From positions 18,166,001 to 18,230,000 of the forward strand of contig OZ234494.1 in NCBI GenBank assembly GCA_965153455.1: a stretch of 64,000 nucleotides of DNA, read 5' to 3'. Below, in pieces: positions 12,066 through 24,620 of the stretch (position 1 is the stretch's first letter; each line of letters starts with the position of its first letter). Under the pieces are notes generated by a model that was not told the DNA's origin, did not search any database, and saw nothing but the letters and a program-made list of their open reading frames with translations. The position numbers and the translations under genes were made by a program. Source of the DNA: Sphagnum compactum. Lineage: Eukaryota; Bryophyta; Sphagnopsida; Sphagnales.

Positions 12066-15000
12066 TTACAGCTTTGCAGGCTTTGGGTACCAGCCCCACG
12101 GGTCGTCAGACACATAACGAGTCACTTGTTTCACAGAAAGGTAGTTTTCAAGGCCCCTGCACAGACATGTGGACTCAAATGTCAGATGGTTGCAATGCAG
12201 TTAACTCAGACTGGAAGTGGAGTAAGATTAGATTCTCACCATTCACCCAATTCTCGACCAAACCCACTGCGCTTGTTGCCACCCCATGGGGCTTGACAGA
12301 AACATGGCTGCGAACAGTTTATCCACACAATACCAGCTTGCAATGCCTATGCACCCCACCACAACCCACTACTCCATGTTACATGAAAACATCCAGCAGG
12401 TTCAGAGTTCACACAGAGACACCCTTTACACTACCCTGGTTGCCCTGATAAATCTTGCAAACTTCCTGTATTGGAATCAAGCCCCTTATACAAAGACTTA
12501 AGACTTAAAACTCCTATCTCTTGCATTGATGATCATTAGAGTTGGACTGAAGAGGAAAAATAAGACACCTCTGAGACACGCTTACACCGATCTTCGTCCT
12601 TGGAAATAACAGCACCTGCAAGTCCATACCTGTTATGCATACAACCAATAAGAAACTCAAACCTTTGTCGCTCTTTGAGTGATGCTATATGTACAGATGG
12701 AAGTGAGTGACATTCAGTAATTGAACACAAACCATCATTGCTCTTTGGGGAGAGTCTTCTCCCAGTCACCAAATTCCACAAGAAACTAACTACATGAGAT
12801 CTTGCAACAGAACAACAGTTTGTATCAGATTTCACATTATGGGCAGCCTTACTGAGAGTTGTTTGCCATCTCAATAGCTTCTGCCTCAGTCTTGAAAGTG
12901 GAGACGGCCAAGACAGGGCCAAACACTTCATCTGTCCAAACTTGCATGGATGGCTTCACATTTGCAAGCACTGTAGGACTAATAAAAAATCCGGTCTTCA
13001 AGTGCTGTCAACAAATGCAACAGACACATCATCAGCCAAGTTGCATACCACACAAACAACTAATGAAAGCATTCTTCCTTCCCAAAGAAAGTACCCAAAA
13101 TTCAAACATGCAGAAAATTTCCTGGTCAGAATGTGAGCAGAAAGATGTAACTCACATCAGGGCGTTTGCCACCACAGACTAGTGTAGCCCCTTCCTCTTG
13201 TGCCACTCTTACAAATTCCAGCACCTTCTTGTACTGTTCAACCACAAAGAGCATCAGACCCATCGTCTACAAATGAGCATGGCTGTAGAGGTCAACCAAT
13301 GATGTCTTCACAAGTTTTACTGGAAAAACACAACAGGAAGCACTTTTCTTGGAGGTCAGCATACCTGGCCTGCACTGACAAGAGGGCCCAATCGACAACC
13401 ATCCTCCAAAGGGTCACCAATCTTAATACTTGATGCCCAGGTGCCAATTTTCCTCAGAAACTCATCAGCAATTCCCTCCTATTGCAATAAAACCCCATAT
13501 AAGAAACCACCTGTGCACTACAGGATGTTGATATGCCAATCCAAAAAGAAATGGACATGTGTTTGGCATATCAAAGCTTTTTGCTACTGTAGAAGATCAT
13601 AGAATGGGAAATGTACCAGATATCCAAAAACGTAAAGTGGGAACTGTGGCTTTCAGAGAACCATACATGCAGAAGAAGGCGAGAGGTTGCACTGCAAATC
13701 TGCCCGTTTGTCCAGAATGCACCAAACATGGCCCATTCCACCGCTGTAAACCATTTTTGCCACCATGCCAATTAGATGAAGTCTAATCAGGTAGCCTTAG
13801 ACTACTCCAAAGGTGTACCTGTTGTCCAAATATAGTCTTTGCAAACAGCCGCAAAAAGGTCATACTAATTTCCAGTTCTGAAGCTTCAGGGACAACTCCA
13901 AACTGAACACATCATCATCCATGCCCAAAAGAACATAATAACTACGACATCCACCATACCTTTTTCCACATCCACATCATCAAAAACAATTATGGGGCTC
14001 TTTCCACCCAGCTCCAATGTGACTGGCTGCAAATACCATAGCATACAATAATATGAGTCCCAAACAGATTGTTTACAATGTTGACATAGGCAGAGAGGTG
14101 CCTGTTGGGTTAAAGTGCCCTATCCACTTTCAATATAGAAACCAACAAATTAACCTCAAAACATTAGCACTAGGGATATACAGACTTCAGACTTCAGAAA
14201 TCAGATAACAATTGTCATTTTGGTAACAGAAGACAGGCAAGATTTTCTACAAACATGCAAAATTGGCCATTGGATAGCTGAGTATGTGGCTAACAATCAC
14301 CTTGATCAGCTGTGCTGCTGCTGTCATGATTGATTTGCCTGTGGCAGTGCTCCCAGTGAAAGCTACCTATCATCAAAACAACAAATGCATAAGGAACTAG
14401 CATGCAGTGTTGCAACCAAACACACCACAGAAGAAAAACTGGTCATTAGCTGCCTTGATAGACAATGGTGACTCCAACTCATGCCCTTGTCAGGGTGCAC
14501 ATAACCACAAAGATCAATTTGCAAAATAGAGAAACTTGTGGGTCAGCAAAATTACCTTGTCTACACCTGTGTGTGAGGCCAGTGGTGCACCAGCATCCAG
14601 TCCCAAACCAGTAACAATGTTTAAGACCCCAGGCGGTAGACCAACATCCTTAGCAATGGCTGCAAGTTCTAAGCAGGTGCTGTATTGTCAATTGTCAATT
14701 ATTAGTACAACACAAATTCTGGGACTTCAAGTAGTAAACAAGAATCAACTAGAAAACAGACAAATCCTGTAACAAAGGATGGGTAAATATAACCTACACA
14801 GAGGCCAACTCAGAAGGTTTCAGAATGGCTGTACACCCAGCTGCCAGTGCTGCTGCAACCTTCCACGTCGCCATCAAAAGTGGATAGTTCCTGTAAAATC
14901 CCCATCTTGTTTTTTCACCTCAGCTGGGGACTTTTGACTGTTCAGACAGCTTTGAGCCAGAGAAAGAAACAATTTCAAATTGTCATTGTTTGAGAAAGTA

Positions 15001-16656
15001 ACACTTGAAAAGCAGTGGGCATAAATATATTGAAAACTAGAGATAGAAGGCAGACCAAGGAGTGATGAGAGCCACAACCCCAACTGGCTCCCGCAACAGA
15101 TTACACTTGAATTGTTCCATCGGAAGCTCCAACGGAGCATATTGCCGCTCATCAAGCTTCTCAGCCAGGTCAGCATAATACTCAAAGCATGCCGACACAT
15201 CATCCTGCCACCAACACTCAATTGTATCAAAACCAGATTGCCAAAAAGAGGACATCCAAGGGTTGCAAAAAGCCATGCACACTGTTCAAATTGAGTGTGG
15301 TTGTAAAAGCAAAGAAGTTCCAGAAGGTAGGGGAACAATAGGGGCTGGTGCAACAATTTGTTTACCATATCCCACTCGGATTCATCAATAGGCTTGCCGC
15401 AATCAGTGGATTCAAGTATTGCAAGCTCTTTCTTCCTCTCTGCCACCTGCAATCAGTGAGTCCAACTTCTTGTTACCATGTGCTGAAGTAAGACAGCTTC
15501 ATCCAGGAGAACTGGCAAGAAATGACTCTAGCCTGGCCACAACAAATGAACAGGATAAGATTTGCTGACAGAAGCAGCATTAAGCAAATAGCAGAGCAGA
15601 TATTGGCTCATTTCACCTTGTGCCTTGCCTACATCTCTATTAGTGCACATCACGTCTTACCCAGAGAACCATCCATTTGTGGGTCTCTTGATGAACCACG
15701 TAGCTAAAGTGTTGGGACACAAGGGCTTTCGAGTCGAGAATGGGTGTCACAGCTTGCTCTGGATATCAGTCAAATGCTGTTGCAGTTGGAGATGTAAAAT
15801 ATGGAAATTGCAATACAGTTGTGACCGTGATAAAATGAAGAAGCTAAGATCCTTGGACCAGGGACAAAATTTGATTGATTCACCTTTGCAGCAATGGCAC
15901 GTAAGTATCCAGCCCGCACTTTTCCAGTTGCCCTTGCCCAGAGCTCACCATTGTTTCTACTAAAAGCTGCCTTTGCTGCCTGCACTGCCACATCCACATC
16001 CTCCACTGTCGCTGCCGGGATTTTACCTACAAAAACATACAGCCCCAAACTTGGTCGGTGATAATGGGGCAACCCAAAAAATCCTGAAGAAACCCTACAA
16101 AAAAAACTTTTCTTTTTTTGTCTGAAAAAACAAATGCACTCACAGAAGTCAGAATTGGGTGGCATCACATGACTTCCACAAGCTACTGGGAGCGTTCAAA
16201 CAATTCCGCAAGCTCTTAACTTGAGATACATCATCATCCTATACCTGCAAAGTTGGACCATTCAAGCTACTGAAAACCACCAACTTCTGAAATACAGAGA
16301 GATTGTTTCAGATCAAATCTGTGTAATACTATACATGAGCTTCAAGCACAACACAGGTTCCAAATGTGGAAAGAATTTTCCAACAAGAAATTCTGTGGAG
16401 ATCTAATTTCATCAAGAAAAAATATCCGGAGAATATCATCATGATTGTGGAGAAGGGAAATTAAATTAAATTAAATTAAAATTTTAAAAACAAAAAAAAT
16501 CATTTAAGGGGGAAAAAAAAAAGACAGTCAAGAGCTTTTACCACAAATCTCTTCAGTGCTCGGGTTGATGACAGGCAGGTATTTCCCCTTGATTGGGGCC
16601 ACCCATTCACCCCCTATGAAAAGCTCCCGTGCGGGTATCTCCACATCGAGTCCCAT
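12066..16656 (-). CDS. ALDH10: ALDH10-family aminoaldehyde/betaine aldehyde dehydrogenase, peroxisomal
   Basis: NAD-dependent oxidation of betaine aldehyde and other omega-aminoaldehydes (glycine betaine and polyamine metabolism). Exons: 16656-16542, 16026-15884, 15446-15366, 15204-15056, 14890-14798, 14679-14556, 14366-14301, 14026-13960, 13743-13667, 13478-13365, 13233-13156, 13004-12853, 12629-12569, 12346-12240, 12156-12066. All phases agree and give 505 aa, near the usual 500. Motifs seen: TPWNYPLL with Asn164, FTGSTATG (238-245), the general-base Glu262 in LELGGKSP, the catalytic Cys296 in TNGQICSAT, and EVFGPVLAV. The C-terminus is PKPAKL; AKL fits a type 1 peroxisomal targeting signal. 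The start at 16656 gives [18 protein letters not shown], the family N-terminus. Activity against betaine aldehyde itself cannot be read with confidence from the sequence. Confidence 0.96.
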
Positions 16657-16949
16657 TGTAACCCTAAAAACACGCACACAAACAACGAAACAGCCACAGC
16701 TCGGTAAAAACTAGTGACCAACCAACGCAAAAACAAAGCAAACAATCAAAAATCTTCCAACAAAAATCGCATTACGAAAACCCGTAATCATCACTCACCA
16801 AATTCCTCGAATTTAGAGACAAAAACGAAGGCGAAAACGAACTGCGCTCGCAGAGGCAAGAAAACATTTACAAAGAGTGTGCTCCTCGCACTTGGATGAA
16901 AAGAGGTTTCTCATTACATAGTGCATCCATCACAAGCCTAAATAGACAC

Positions 16950-17680
16950 AATTTCCATCCATGTGAGCTTACGTGGACAGACCCGCCCCAATGCCTACGC
17001 GGCAGTACTCTGTTCCCCCATGGAGTCGATGTGGACGTCTTCTATTGGATCTTACCGAGTCCATGTGGACCATTATTCCATTCTCCCAGAAGTCTAGGTG
17101 GAGACATTTTCATCCCTATTAGCCGGCATAGATATGCTTCATCCATGCTACATGGATGAATTCCATCTATCAAATGATATTACACTCCAACGAATTCCCG
17201 GTTAGCTGACATGGGACAGTAAGTTACCAATGAAATATTCCCTGGACATTCCACGTGGACAACATCATTGCAGATGAGCACCCAGGTAGACAGCATTGCC
17301 ACGTCGGTAGCCGATGTGGAATACTTCATCCAAGTATGTGGACAGATTCTAATATCTGATGATGTTCCAGGGGAACATTTCATCCATATGCACGGACTGA
17401 TTTCATTGGTCTGATGTGCTTACATGGAAAATATTCCTCACTTTTCAGATTGAGTGAGCCCGCATGGCAATATTCCATTTCATGGGGAGCCTACGTGGAA
17501 ATAATTTACTAGCAGAGGAGCCTACGTGGAAATATTCCGTTCCTTGGGAACCTACGTCGGAGATAATTCTACTACTGGGGAGCTTACGTGGAAATATTCC
17601 ATTTCATGGAAGCCTACGTGGAAATGATTCCACGCCTTGGCAGTCTACGTGGACAATATTCTGTCCGCGGCGATGATTTC
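16950..17680. promoter_or_regulatory. ACGTGG-rich minisatellite upstream of ALDH10
   Basis: A decaying array of units of about 30-40 bp of the form 'gagcctacgtggaaatattccattccatgg'. The clearest units lie at 17480-17660. ACGTGG occurs at 16971, 17253 (inside a perfect CACGTG G-box at 17252), 17493, 17524, 17586, 17616 and 17647, with diverged versions between. It begins about 300 bp upstream of the ALDH10 start. ACGTGG is the core of ABA-response elements bound by bZIP factors. That the array regulates ALDH10 is inference. Confidence 0.6.
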
Positions 17681-20600
17681 CGCTTCTCTCGACCAATCCA
17701 CGGCCTCGAAAATCTCTTCGATCCTCGTTAGGGTCAGCGCCCGGCCTAGAAATCTCTTCGCTCTAGTAAGGGTCAGCGTGTCGTTTTCTGCAAAGAAATC
17801 GAAATTTTCTTACTAGGCTAGATAGGCTTGTGAGCGAGCATGTAAGACGTCAAAGGAGGTCGAGTCCTCCTCTGCTTTTGAAGCTGGAAGAACTTTTGAA
17901 GCCCTCCACCTAGCGCGCTTCCAACGCCTCAAAAATTGCTCAATTTCTTAAAGGAATGGGGAAGATATGGGGTTTTTCATGTAAGTGATTCAGTGTTCGA
18001 TGATGAGTGAATTGAAACAAATTAGGAGTTCGAGCTTAAAATCTTTCATCGTTCCATCTTTGCCTCTGGAATAGAAAGAGGATTTGTGAAACCCTAATTG
18101 AGGCACCCATCAGGTTTTTTTAATCACTCAAAATGGATTAAAAATGAGGAAGATATGGGGTTGGAACTAGAGAGGGATCCACAGCTTTTTTTTTAAAAAG
18201 CAAACTATCACTCATCCTCTTCCTGCGTTTTGTGCATTTCTCCTTTACTTCTAAAGGCTGCACAAAGAACATTTTCAGCCTTCAGTTTGCGCGTCCAATG
18301 ACACAAAAATCACTGAACTTGGTTAAGGGAGGAGGAAAATATTGGAAATTGTTCGGTGATGGGCGGTTCTACGCAAGCTTGTTTTGTGATCGACATGGCT
18401 GCGACAATGAGCACCTGTGAGCTTCCAACCCCGCCCATAAAACTAAACTGGGACTGCAAATAGGTGGGAGACTACTAATAGCGAACCACCTGGACCAATC
18501 ATTATGGTTGTCCAATCAAAAAATAGGGAGCAACAGTCATATCATATTTATTACACTCTTCAGAGCAATTGCATCATATTTATTATTAAGCTTAGGTGTG
18601 CATTTTACTCACCTCAGCATCCTGTGAAAAAATGTTGGGCCAAAATCATTTTCCTGAGCCAACACGGCATGTTTTGACTTTTCTTCATTCATTTTTATTT
18701 TGCTGGGCCATATCCAGAGAACCGCTGGAGCTGCTCTAAGTGACTACAAAAAACAGAATTTTGAGAAGAGAGAACTTGATGTAGAAAAATTGTACTTGCG
18801 ACACTGCAAAAGCACAACACATGAAAGAGACCATGCACACAAGAGCGGGACGAAGATACAGAGAGCAAAGCCATAATTGCAATGATTTCTTGGCATGCAT
18901 AAAGGGCTGGCACTTTCCAGAAGACCTCGACAAAGTGGTTAAATATTGCATTGTTGTTGTACACTTTCCAAGCATCCTGCCTGCTTCTGACATTGGAAGA
19001 CATGTTAACAAGCGACTGCTGTCCACAAAGGCTGCATTATACTTTGGAACCACTCAAAATTTATCTGTGATTGCTGAGCACACCTTTGTTCTCTAAACAG
19101 CTGACTACGTTTTGCACATGCATTCAGGACCCCTATGAACCAGGAGGACCTATTTGCACATCTTTCGCCCAAATAGATCTAACTCCTTTCTCTGTTGTCC
19201 CCTACAGCTTCATGTCCTAGAATCATGACTTCTGTGAGCCCACTTGGCGCATGTGCAACTTTTGGACACTCCCAACATCATCCATGCTCCAGCATTTGCC
19301 ATAAATAATATCTATGGAATTGCAGAGAAATCCCCACAACAACCATGCTGTCCTCCTTTACGTGCTCATAAGTTAACAAATGCATTAAGCACTTGAAATA
19401 ACTTAGATTTGCACTTTAGCGAATTACTAGTTATTTTGGTAAACCTCTGGTAGTAAACAGTGAGATCAACAAACACTTTGTAAGATTGGATACCACAGGT
19501 TGGATACTCACCATAACCAACAATTTTGGTTGAAGTCCAGAACTCATCACCTGTATACACAGTCTACACCAAAATGCATTGATTAGAGTTATGCTCTTAA
19601 ACTCTTGAATCAGTGCATCACACAAAGTCCTTCACACCTCACCTCACCTCAATTCACCTGCAACATAATCTGCATCTTCTAAGGCATACAAAGTCCCCAA
19701 GCCACTAGATGATGTGCTAATCAAACTCTAATCATCAAACAATGGTCATCTACACTGGGACTGTAAAGAAGCCTCAGGACCATTCACTAAATTTCAACCA
19801 AAGTTAAACTGCATATTGAGGATGTCACTACTCACGTATCACCTGAACAAACCACATTCTACCAATCCTTGTTTGCATATTGCAGGTCGATAATAGAAAC
19901 TAAATCCAACACTCCAGAAGAGTTCAGAAACTCACAGTACAAGGTTCAACTGTCTGCAGGACCTCTTACCATTTTCAGTGTTGTTTCCAATTCTCACTTT
20001 GGAGACTCCCTGCCAATCCCTTGCTGTTTGAATCCATACTATACTCTCTACACCCCACTTCTTGAAATACTAGGCATGATCTAAATATCAAAGCCACTTT
20101 TGGCAAGCTTCTATAGCTTCATATCCATTGTAACCTATTCCAGTCATCATCACAATACATAAGTGGAATCACATCATACATTATAAGAATCAGATTCAAA
20201 CTTCCGATCAGATGACCTCATCCTACGGTAGCCTTTTATGGGGTAATTTATGACATGACCATAGAGAATCCAAAGGAGCACTCTGACAGAAAAAAGCCGG
20301 GGACCATTTGATCTATGAAATTGACATCACAGCTTCATCAGCTCTCATGTAGAACATCTTCCACTGCATGTTCCTGTGAGACTGCACTTTAACATTGCAC
20401 TCATTTCCAAAGGAACTCATTTGGCATGTGCAGGAGACATGGACAGAAGATGAAGAGCACGCTCGCACAGCATTGAGTAAAATTGAATCATCCCATGAGT
20501 CAGCCTAACCAGATCTCCCTTTTAAGACCTTCATGTTGTATGTTAGCAATTAGCCTCAACCTTATGAAATGACCAGCACTGACTTTATGAAAGAATTATG

Positions 20601-20682
20601 AGTACAGTGATTTTCTGCACCTTGCTGATCATGACACTGCTTCCATCTTTCTCTTGGAATAGTATGGTTTCTTGGACTAAAT
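17681..20682. other. Intergenic region between ALDH10 and the hydroxyproline-rich gene
   Basis: About 3 kb of mixed composition. Two similar words near 17700-17770 ('cctcgaaaatctcttcgatcctcgttagggtcagcg' and 'cctagaaatctcttcgctctagtaagggtcagcg') form a short direct repeat of about 50 bp period. Open frames around 18700-19100 occur on both strands, lack any recognised family and look like chance. I see no RNA gene. Confidence 0.4.
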
Positions 20683-23098
20683 CTACCCCTTTACCAGATA
20701 ATTGTCAAAGTCAAAGCCCTGTTGACCCTGCAAGAGACACAAGCAAACAACATAGAGAAACAATAAGAAAGCAGGACCTCCATCAAGCTTTATTTTACTA
20801 TACACCAAGAGAATGCTTCTTACTGAGTTGAAAAGATGCTCTAAATTCAGATGAGAATCTAAATACATCAATACTTCAACCCAACAGGACCTGTTTGTTT
20901 ACACAGTTCTCTATATGTGCTACTTGAGCAGTGGGAAATCTGAACATAGTTCCTGTGGAACGCACAGAACCTCACAGCAAACTAATGCTCTTCATGGAGA
21001 TACCAACCCTTCACAAATTCACTCTGGGCACATACCTTGGATCGCAACAATTGGATGAGCTGTTTAATTTGTTGATCACGATCATCTGCTTCCCTATCTC
21101 TCTCAGCATGCTTCTCCTGAGCTTGCTGCAATGCTGCTGACAATTGTTCACATTGTGATGCCAGCTCATTGCAGCGTGAACAGCACCCTGGGAAACATCA
21201 GAATTTTAGGAGGAGGAATCATCAGAACATACAACCAACTGACATGAACTCTTATTTCAAAATCTCTCCTGTGCCATACCTGACACAAATCAATTTCTTT
21301 ATTACAAGGGAATTTGAGCTTGATTCACAAGGTTAAGAACTTCAGTTTCAGTATGAAGTTTTCAGAGATTTTCAACATCCAAGTTGGACATTCACAGACT
21401 ATAACATCATTTATTAGGATTGGATGCGTACAAGTTGGAGTGTTTGTTGCTCAACACACAAGAAAGAAGATGAAGTAACTCTCATGGCTGGGAGACCCAG
21501 AAATTGTATGGGAACAGAGTTTCCATGTAGGACTTTGCTGGTTATAATTCTTCATGGTGTGAAATACCTTAGCTTCCTCACTGGATTAAGAAAAGTAATT
21601 TGACATAGTTACCTGGATTGACAGCTTGAAGATCTGCAGCCACCTGAGACCCAATGTTTTCCTCCACTATTGAGCCCTTTTGGTGTTCATAAGTTCTAAC
21701 TTCCGGCTCGCCGCCTCCAGAAAACAATGGATTAACATTCAAACTTGTGAGGGCATCATCTTCTGGCTGATTCTCAGGACCATTTGAAGACTGGATAGAC
21801 AATTCTGATTCCCTTGAGAGGGAGGTATCAACAGGCCCCCACCCAATTGCCCCCTGACCCATGTCTCCATCATTCCCATCCAGCAAGCTTAAAGCATAGT
21901 CCAGCAGGTTTTCCTCACTATGATTCCATTTTTTGGAAACCTCAGAATCATCACAGCTGAATTGGTTCAAGGTCCTCATATCATGATTTTCCTGATACAC
22001 AACTTTAGCACCCTTAAGTAATGGAAGTTCAAGCAAGTCTTCATCTGGCATATCTTCTTCTAAATCGGAACTGGTGGCTCTGCCTTTGAACATTAAGTAC
22101 TTGGAGAATCCATTTGCTGTGCTCTGTGGGTGGTCCTCACCTGCATCCAAGCTGTCATTGAGAAGAACATATGAGCTTCCAGTGTATCTTTTGTTACCAT
22201 AAGAGTCCAACTTTTCCTCACTGCTTTCCTCATTTTCCTGCCCCTTACCAGTCCTGTGATCATCAACCCTCGTGTGGGACTCAAGAAGACCACACTGCTG
22301 GAGGCTTTCAGCCAAGTGATGCTCAAGGTTTGGTAACGTGCTTATAACTGCTGGAAGCACCTTAAGTGGTGTTGGATTTTCAGCCTCTGGACATGGTGTT
22401 GAGGTCCCTGTTGTTCCTCCAGCAGCAAAAGGTGTTGAGGCCCCTGTACCCCCAGCTGGAGAAATCAAGTGTGCAAGTGGGCTCCCTGGGTAGAACTGAT
22501 AAGCTGCTTGAAGGTTGTCCTGTTGAGTACGATAGTAATCAGGAGATGGAAATGAAGAGGTTGAATATGGCTCCTCAGGTTGCCGAGCCAGTTCGTGCTG
22601 ATCACGAAGAGAAGATGCAAGTAGTTTTGCAAAAGGGACATCTGGGGATGATGGTGTTGTCAAGTGAGCAGCAAGCTCAGGTGGAGGTGTGAATGGTGCT
22701 GTTGATGGAGCAGTTGTGAAGGTGGAAAGAAAAGGAGGGGAGACTAATGCAGTTTCATGAGCATAGGGACCAACAGCAAACATATTAGAATTGGTCTCCA
22801 ATGGGATTCTCGAAGAACCTTGTGGGTTCAAACATGGTGGAGGATTCAAAGGGGATTGAACAGAAGATGGAACCATAGAATTTTGGTATGATGCAGGGGA
22901 AGAGGGTGGAGCAAGTAGAGAAGGGAAAAGAAACTGGTTCTGTGCATCTGATGTGGGAGAACCATTAGGCCCCCATGCATGAGTTGACTGTGCAGCACCA
23001 TCATGTATCCTTGTGGCAGGCACAATCCGCTTTTTATTTTTCCGTGACGTAGAGCCTAAGCAAAAAAATCCTTTTCCACACCAACCAGTTCGTGCCAT
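20683..23098 (-). CDS. Plant hydroxyproline-rich family protein (At5g52430-like) with C-terminal coiled coil
   Basis: Function unknown. Exon 1 (23098-21613, 495 codons) carries the family's conserved blocks in order: a short Cys/Trp-rich start (WCGKGFFCLGS) with a basic stretch, APPSSPASY, FAVGPYAHETALVSPP, STFTTAPSTAPFTPPPEL, TTPSSPDVPFAKLL and YPGSPLAHLISP, then a long acidic, Ser-rich and probably disordered half. A GT donor at 21612 joins in phase to exon 2 (21187-21036), which encodes GCCSRCNEL, a CxxC, followed by about 40 charged, Gln-rich residues predicted to be coiled coil. The last exon is tentative: 20727-20683, ending FDNYLVKG and stop. The ATG at 23098 follows a CAG acceptor, so an upstream non-coding exon is likely (a GTGAGT donor exists at about 24008). 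Family members in seed plants carry an extra N-terminal segment that I could not find here. Confidence 0.8.
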
Positions 23099-24620
23099 CT
23101 GTCACCAAACCAGCAACCTCTCAACCACTATCAGAACAGGTATCATAACTGGACAACAGAGAGTTATACCCATACACCCAATCAATCTAAGAATAAAAAG
23201 GAGAGAAAAATGCAGAAATGCCTATCTCAGTGCTCTGAATGTGGATTCAAGGCACATCTGAGTTCCACAGAAGCAAGATGCATGGGTTGGGCCCCTACAA
23301 TCCCTATTTTATCATCCCACATATGGAGGTTGCAATGAGTGACATCATTGGCAGCAGAAGGGTACAAAGAGATAAAGAGAATTAAACCTAAAACAAGGAA
23401 ATACATTTCAGGAGTGTAGAAGCTATGTCCCTGCACAAACAGAAAGGGCACAAGAATGGAGATAGCACCTACAATGGATCTGAACTCACAAAGTTTTGCT
23501 TGGGAATAATACTTGAGACAAGAACATGGCCTCAGCTGCTGCAATCAGGTAGGGTAGAGGGCCCCATTGTGTGTTGCAGATTTATGACTAGTATCTCATA
23601 TCTCTTCCTGATCACTTTCTGATGCAAAGTTTTTAGAGCCTCCTTTACAAACTTACATCTTAATCCTATTAAGTTCCACTTCAGCAAAGACACTAAGCAA
23701 TACAGTTTCCTCTTTGTGATATATCCTCTCTCCCATCTCTTTGTGAGCTTGAACAAAGATCATTAAGTTCATCAAAGATCTGACTAGTGTTTGCAGTTAG
23801 ATACACAACAAAGAATGCTCCCCGAGTTTCTTTTGGATACAGACACTTCTGAGGTTTCCACTCCACAAGAGACTCAAGCTCAATAGAGAGCCACTCCACA
23901 AACAGCTTGTACAATAATGACTCGCTTCTTCCAGTTACTCGTCAGTGCCAACAACTTCCAAAGAAACACAACAATGTCTTGCTCTCCCTTTTAACCCCCG
24001 TACTCACCTAGCAGCCACTAGAAAAAGAAAAGAACTCTGGCCAAACGACCTTCTTCTTCCCTTGCTCTTCTTCTTCGTCACGCGAATTCCACGACTCCAA
24101 AAAGCAGAATCACGCAACAAGGCGAAGTGGATTTTACACTTGTAGATAAACGAGAGATCCGAGCTCCAGATGCACAAAATCGCAAAATGTACATGAAGAA
24201 AAGAGACGTGAAAGAATGGAAATCGAAAAGTACCTTGCCAAACAAAAGAAGAAAGCGCGTCGACCAGAAGTGCTTGCGCCTCTCAGAACACGAAATCTTA
24301 TTGTTCTTGTTCTCCTCTTCCTCCTCCTTCTCCTCCTTCTCCTCCTGCTCCCGGTTCCGATGATTGCCACATCCTCGTTGCTCATCCACCACCACCACCA
24401 CCACCAGCTGCTGCACGGGATCTCTTGCCTTGTTTCCCTCCTCCGACTCCCATACTTTTCTGGCGTTTGCGCGAGAGAGGAAGACTAGAGACGCTCTTCC
24501 GCGCGCGCCCGCCAGTTTGCGCTGCCCGGGCTATGGCGTCGGAGCACAGTAGATCTGCACCAAAATGGAACTGTGCGCGCAAATGGGGCGCAATTCCACG
24601 CAGCGCACTGCGCGCGTAAC
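23099..24620 (-). promoter_or_regulatory. 5' region of the hydroxyproline-rich gene with simple repeats
   Basis: Probable 5' UTR, its intron and promoter of the minus-strand gene ending at 20683. On the plus strand it holds a (TCC)n tract at about 24305-24350, a (CCA)n tract at 24387-24410, and a GC-rich block with 'gcgcgc' words at 24495-24620. Such a GC step next to AT-rich DNA is common at plant promoters. No core promoter motif is certain. Confidence 0.4.

Noticed and set aside
14874-15452. 192-codon minus-strand open frame
   Set aside because: It runs through an intron of ALDH10. Only its first 27 codons are real exon; the rest is in the wrong frame or intronic.
18695-19096. Overlapping open frames of about 100 codons on both strands
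   Set aside because: Neither has a family match, splice signals or codon pattern like the real genes here.
24134-24385. Arg-rich frame (run of about ten Arg)
   Set aside because: Comes from the simple TCC/TCT tract read on the other strand, in a likely 5' UTR.
24364-24410. Histidine run in a plus-strand frame
   Set aside because: Only a (CAC)n microsatellite; no coding support around it.
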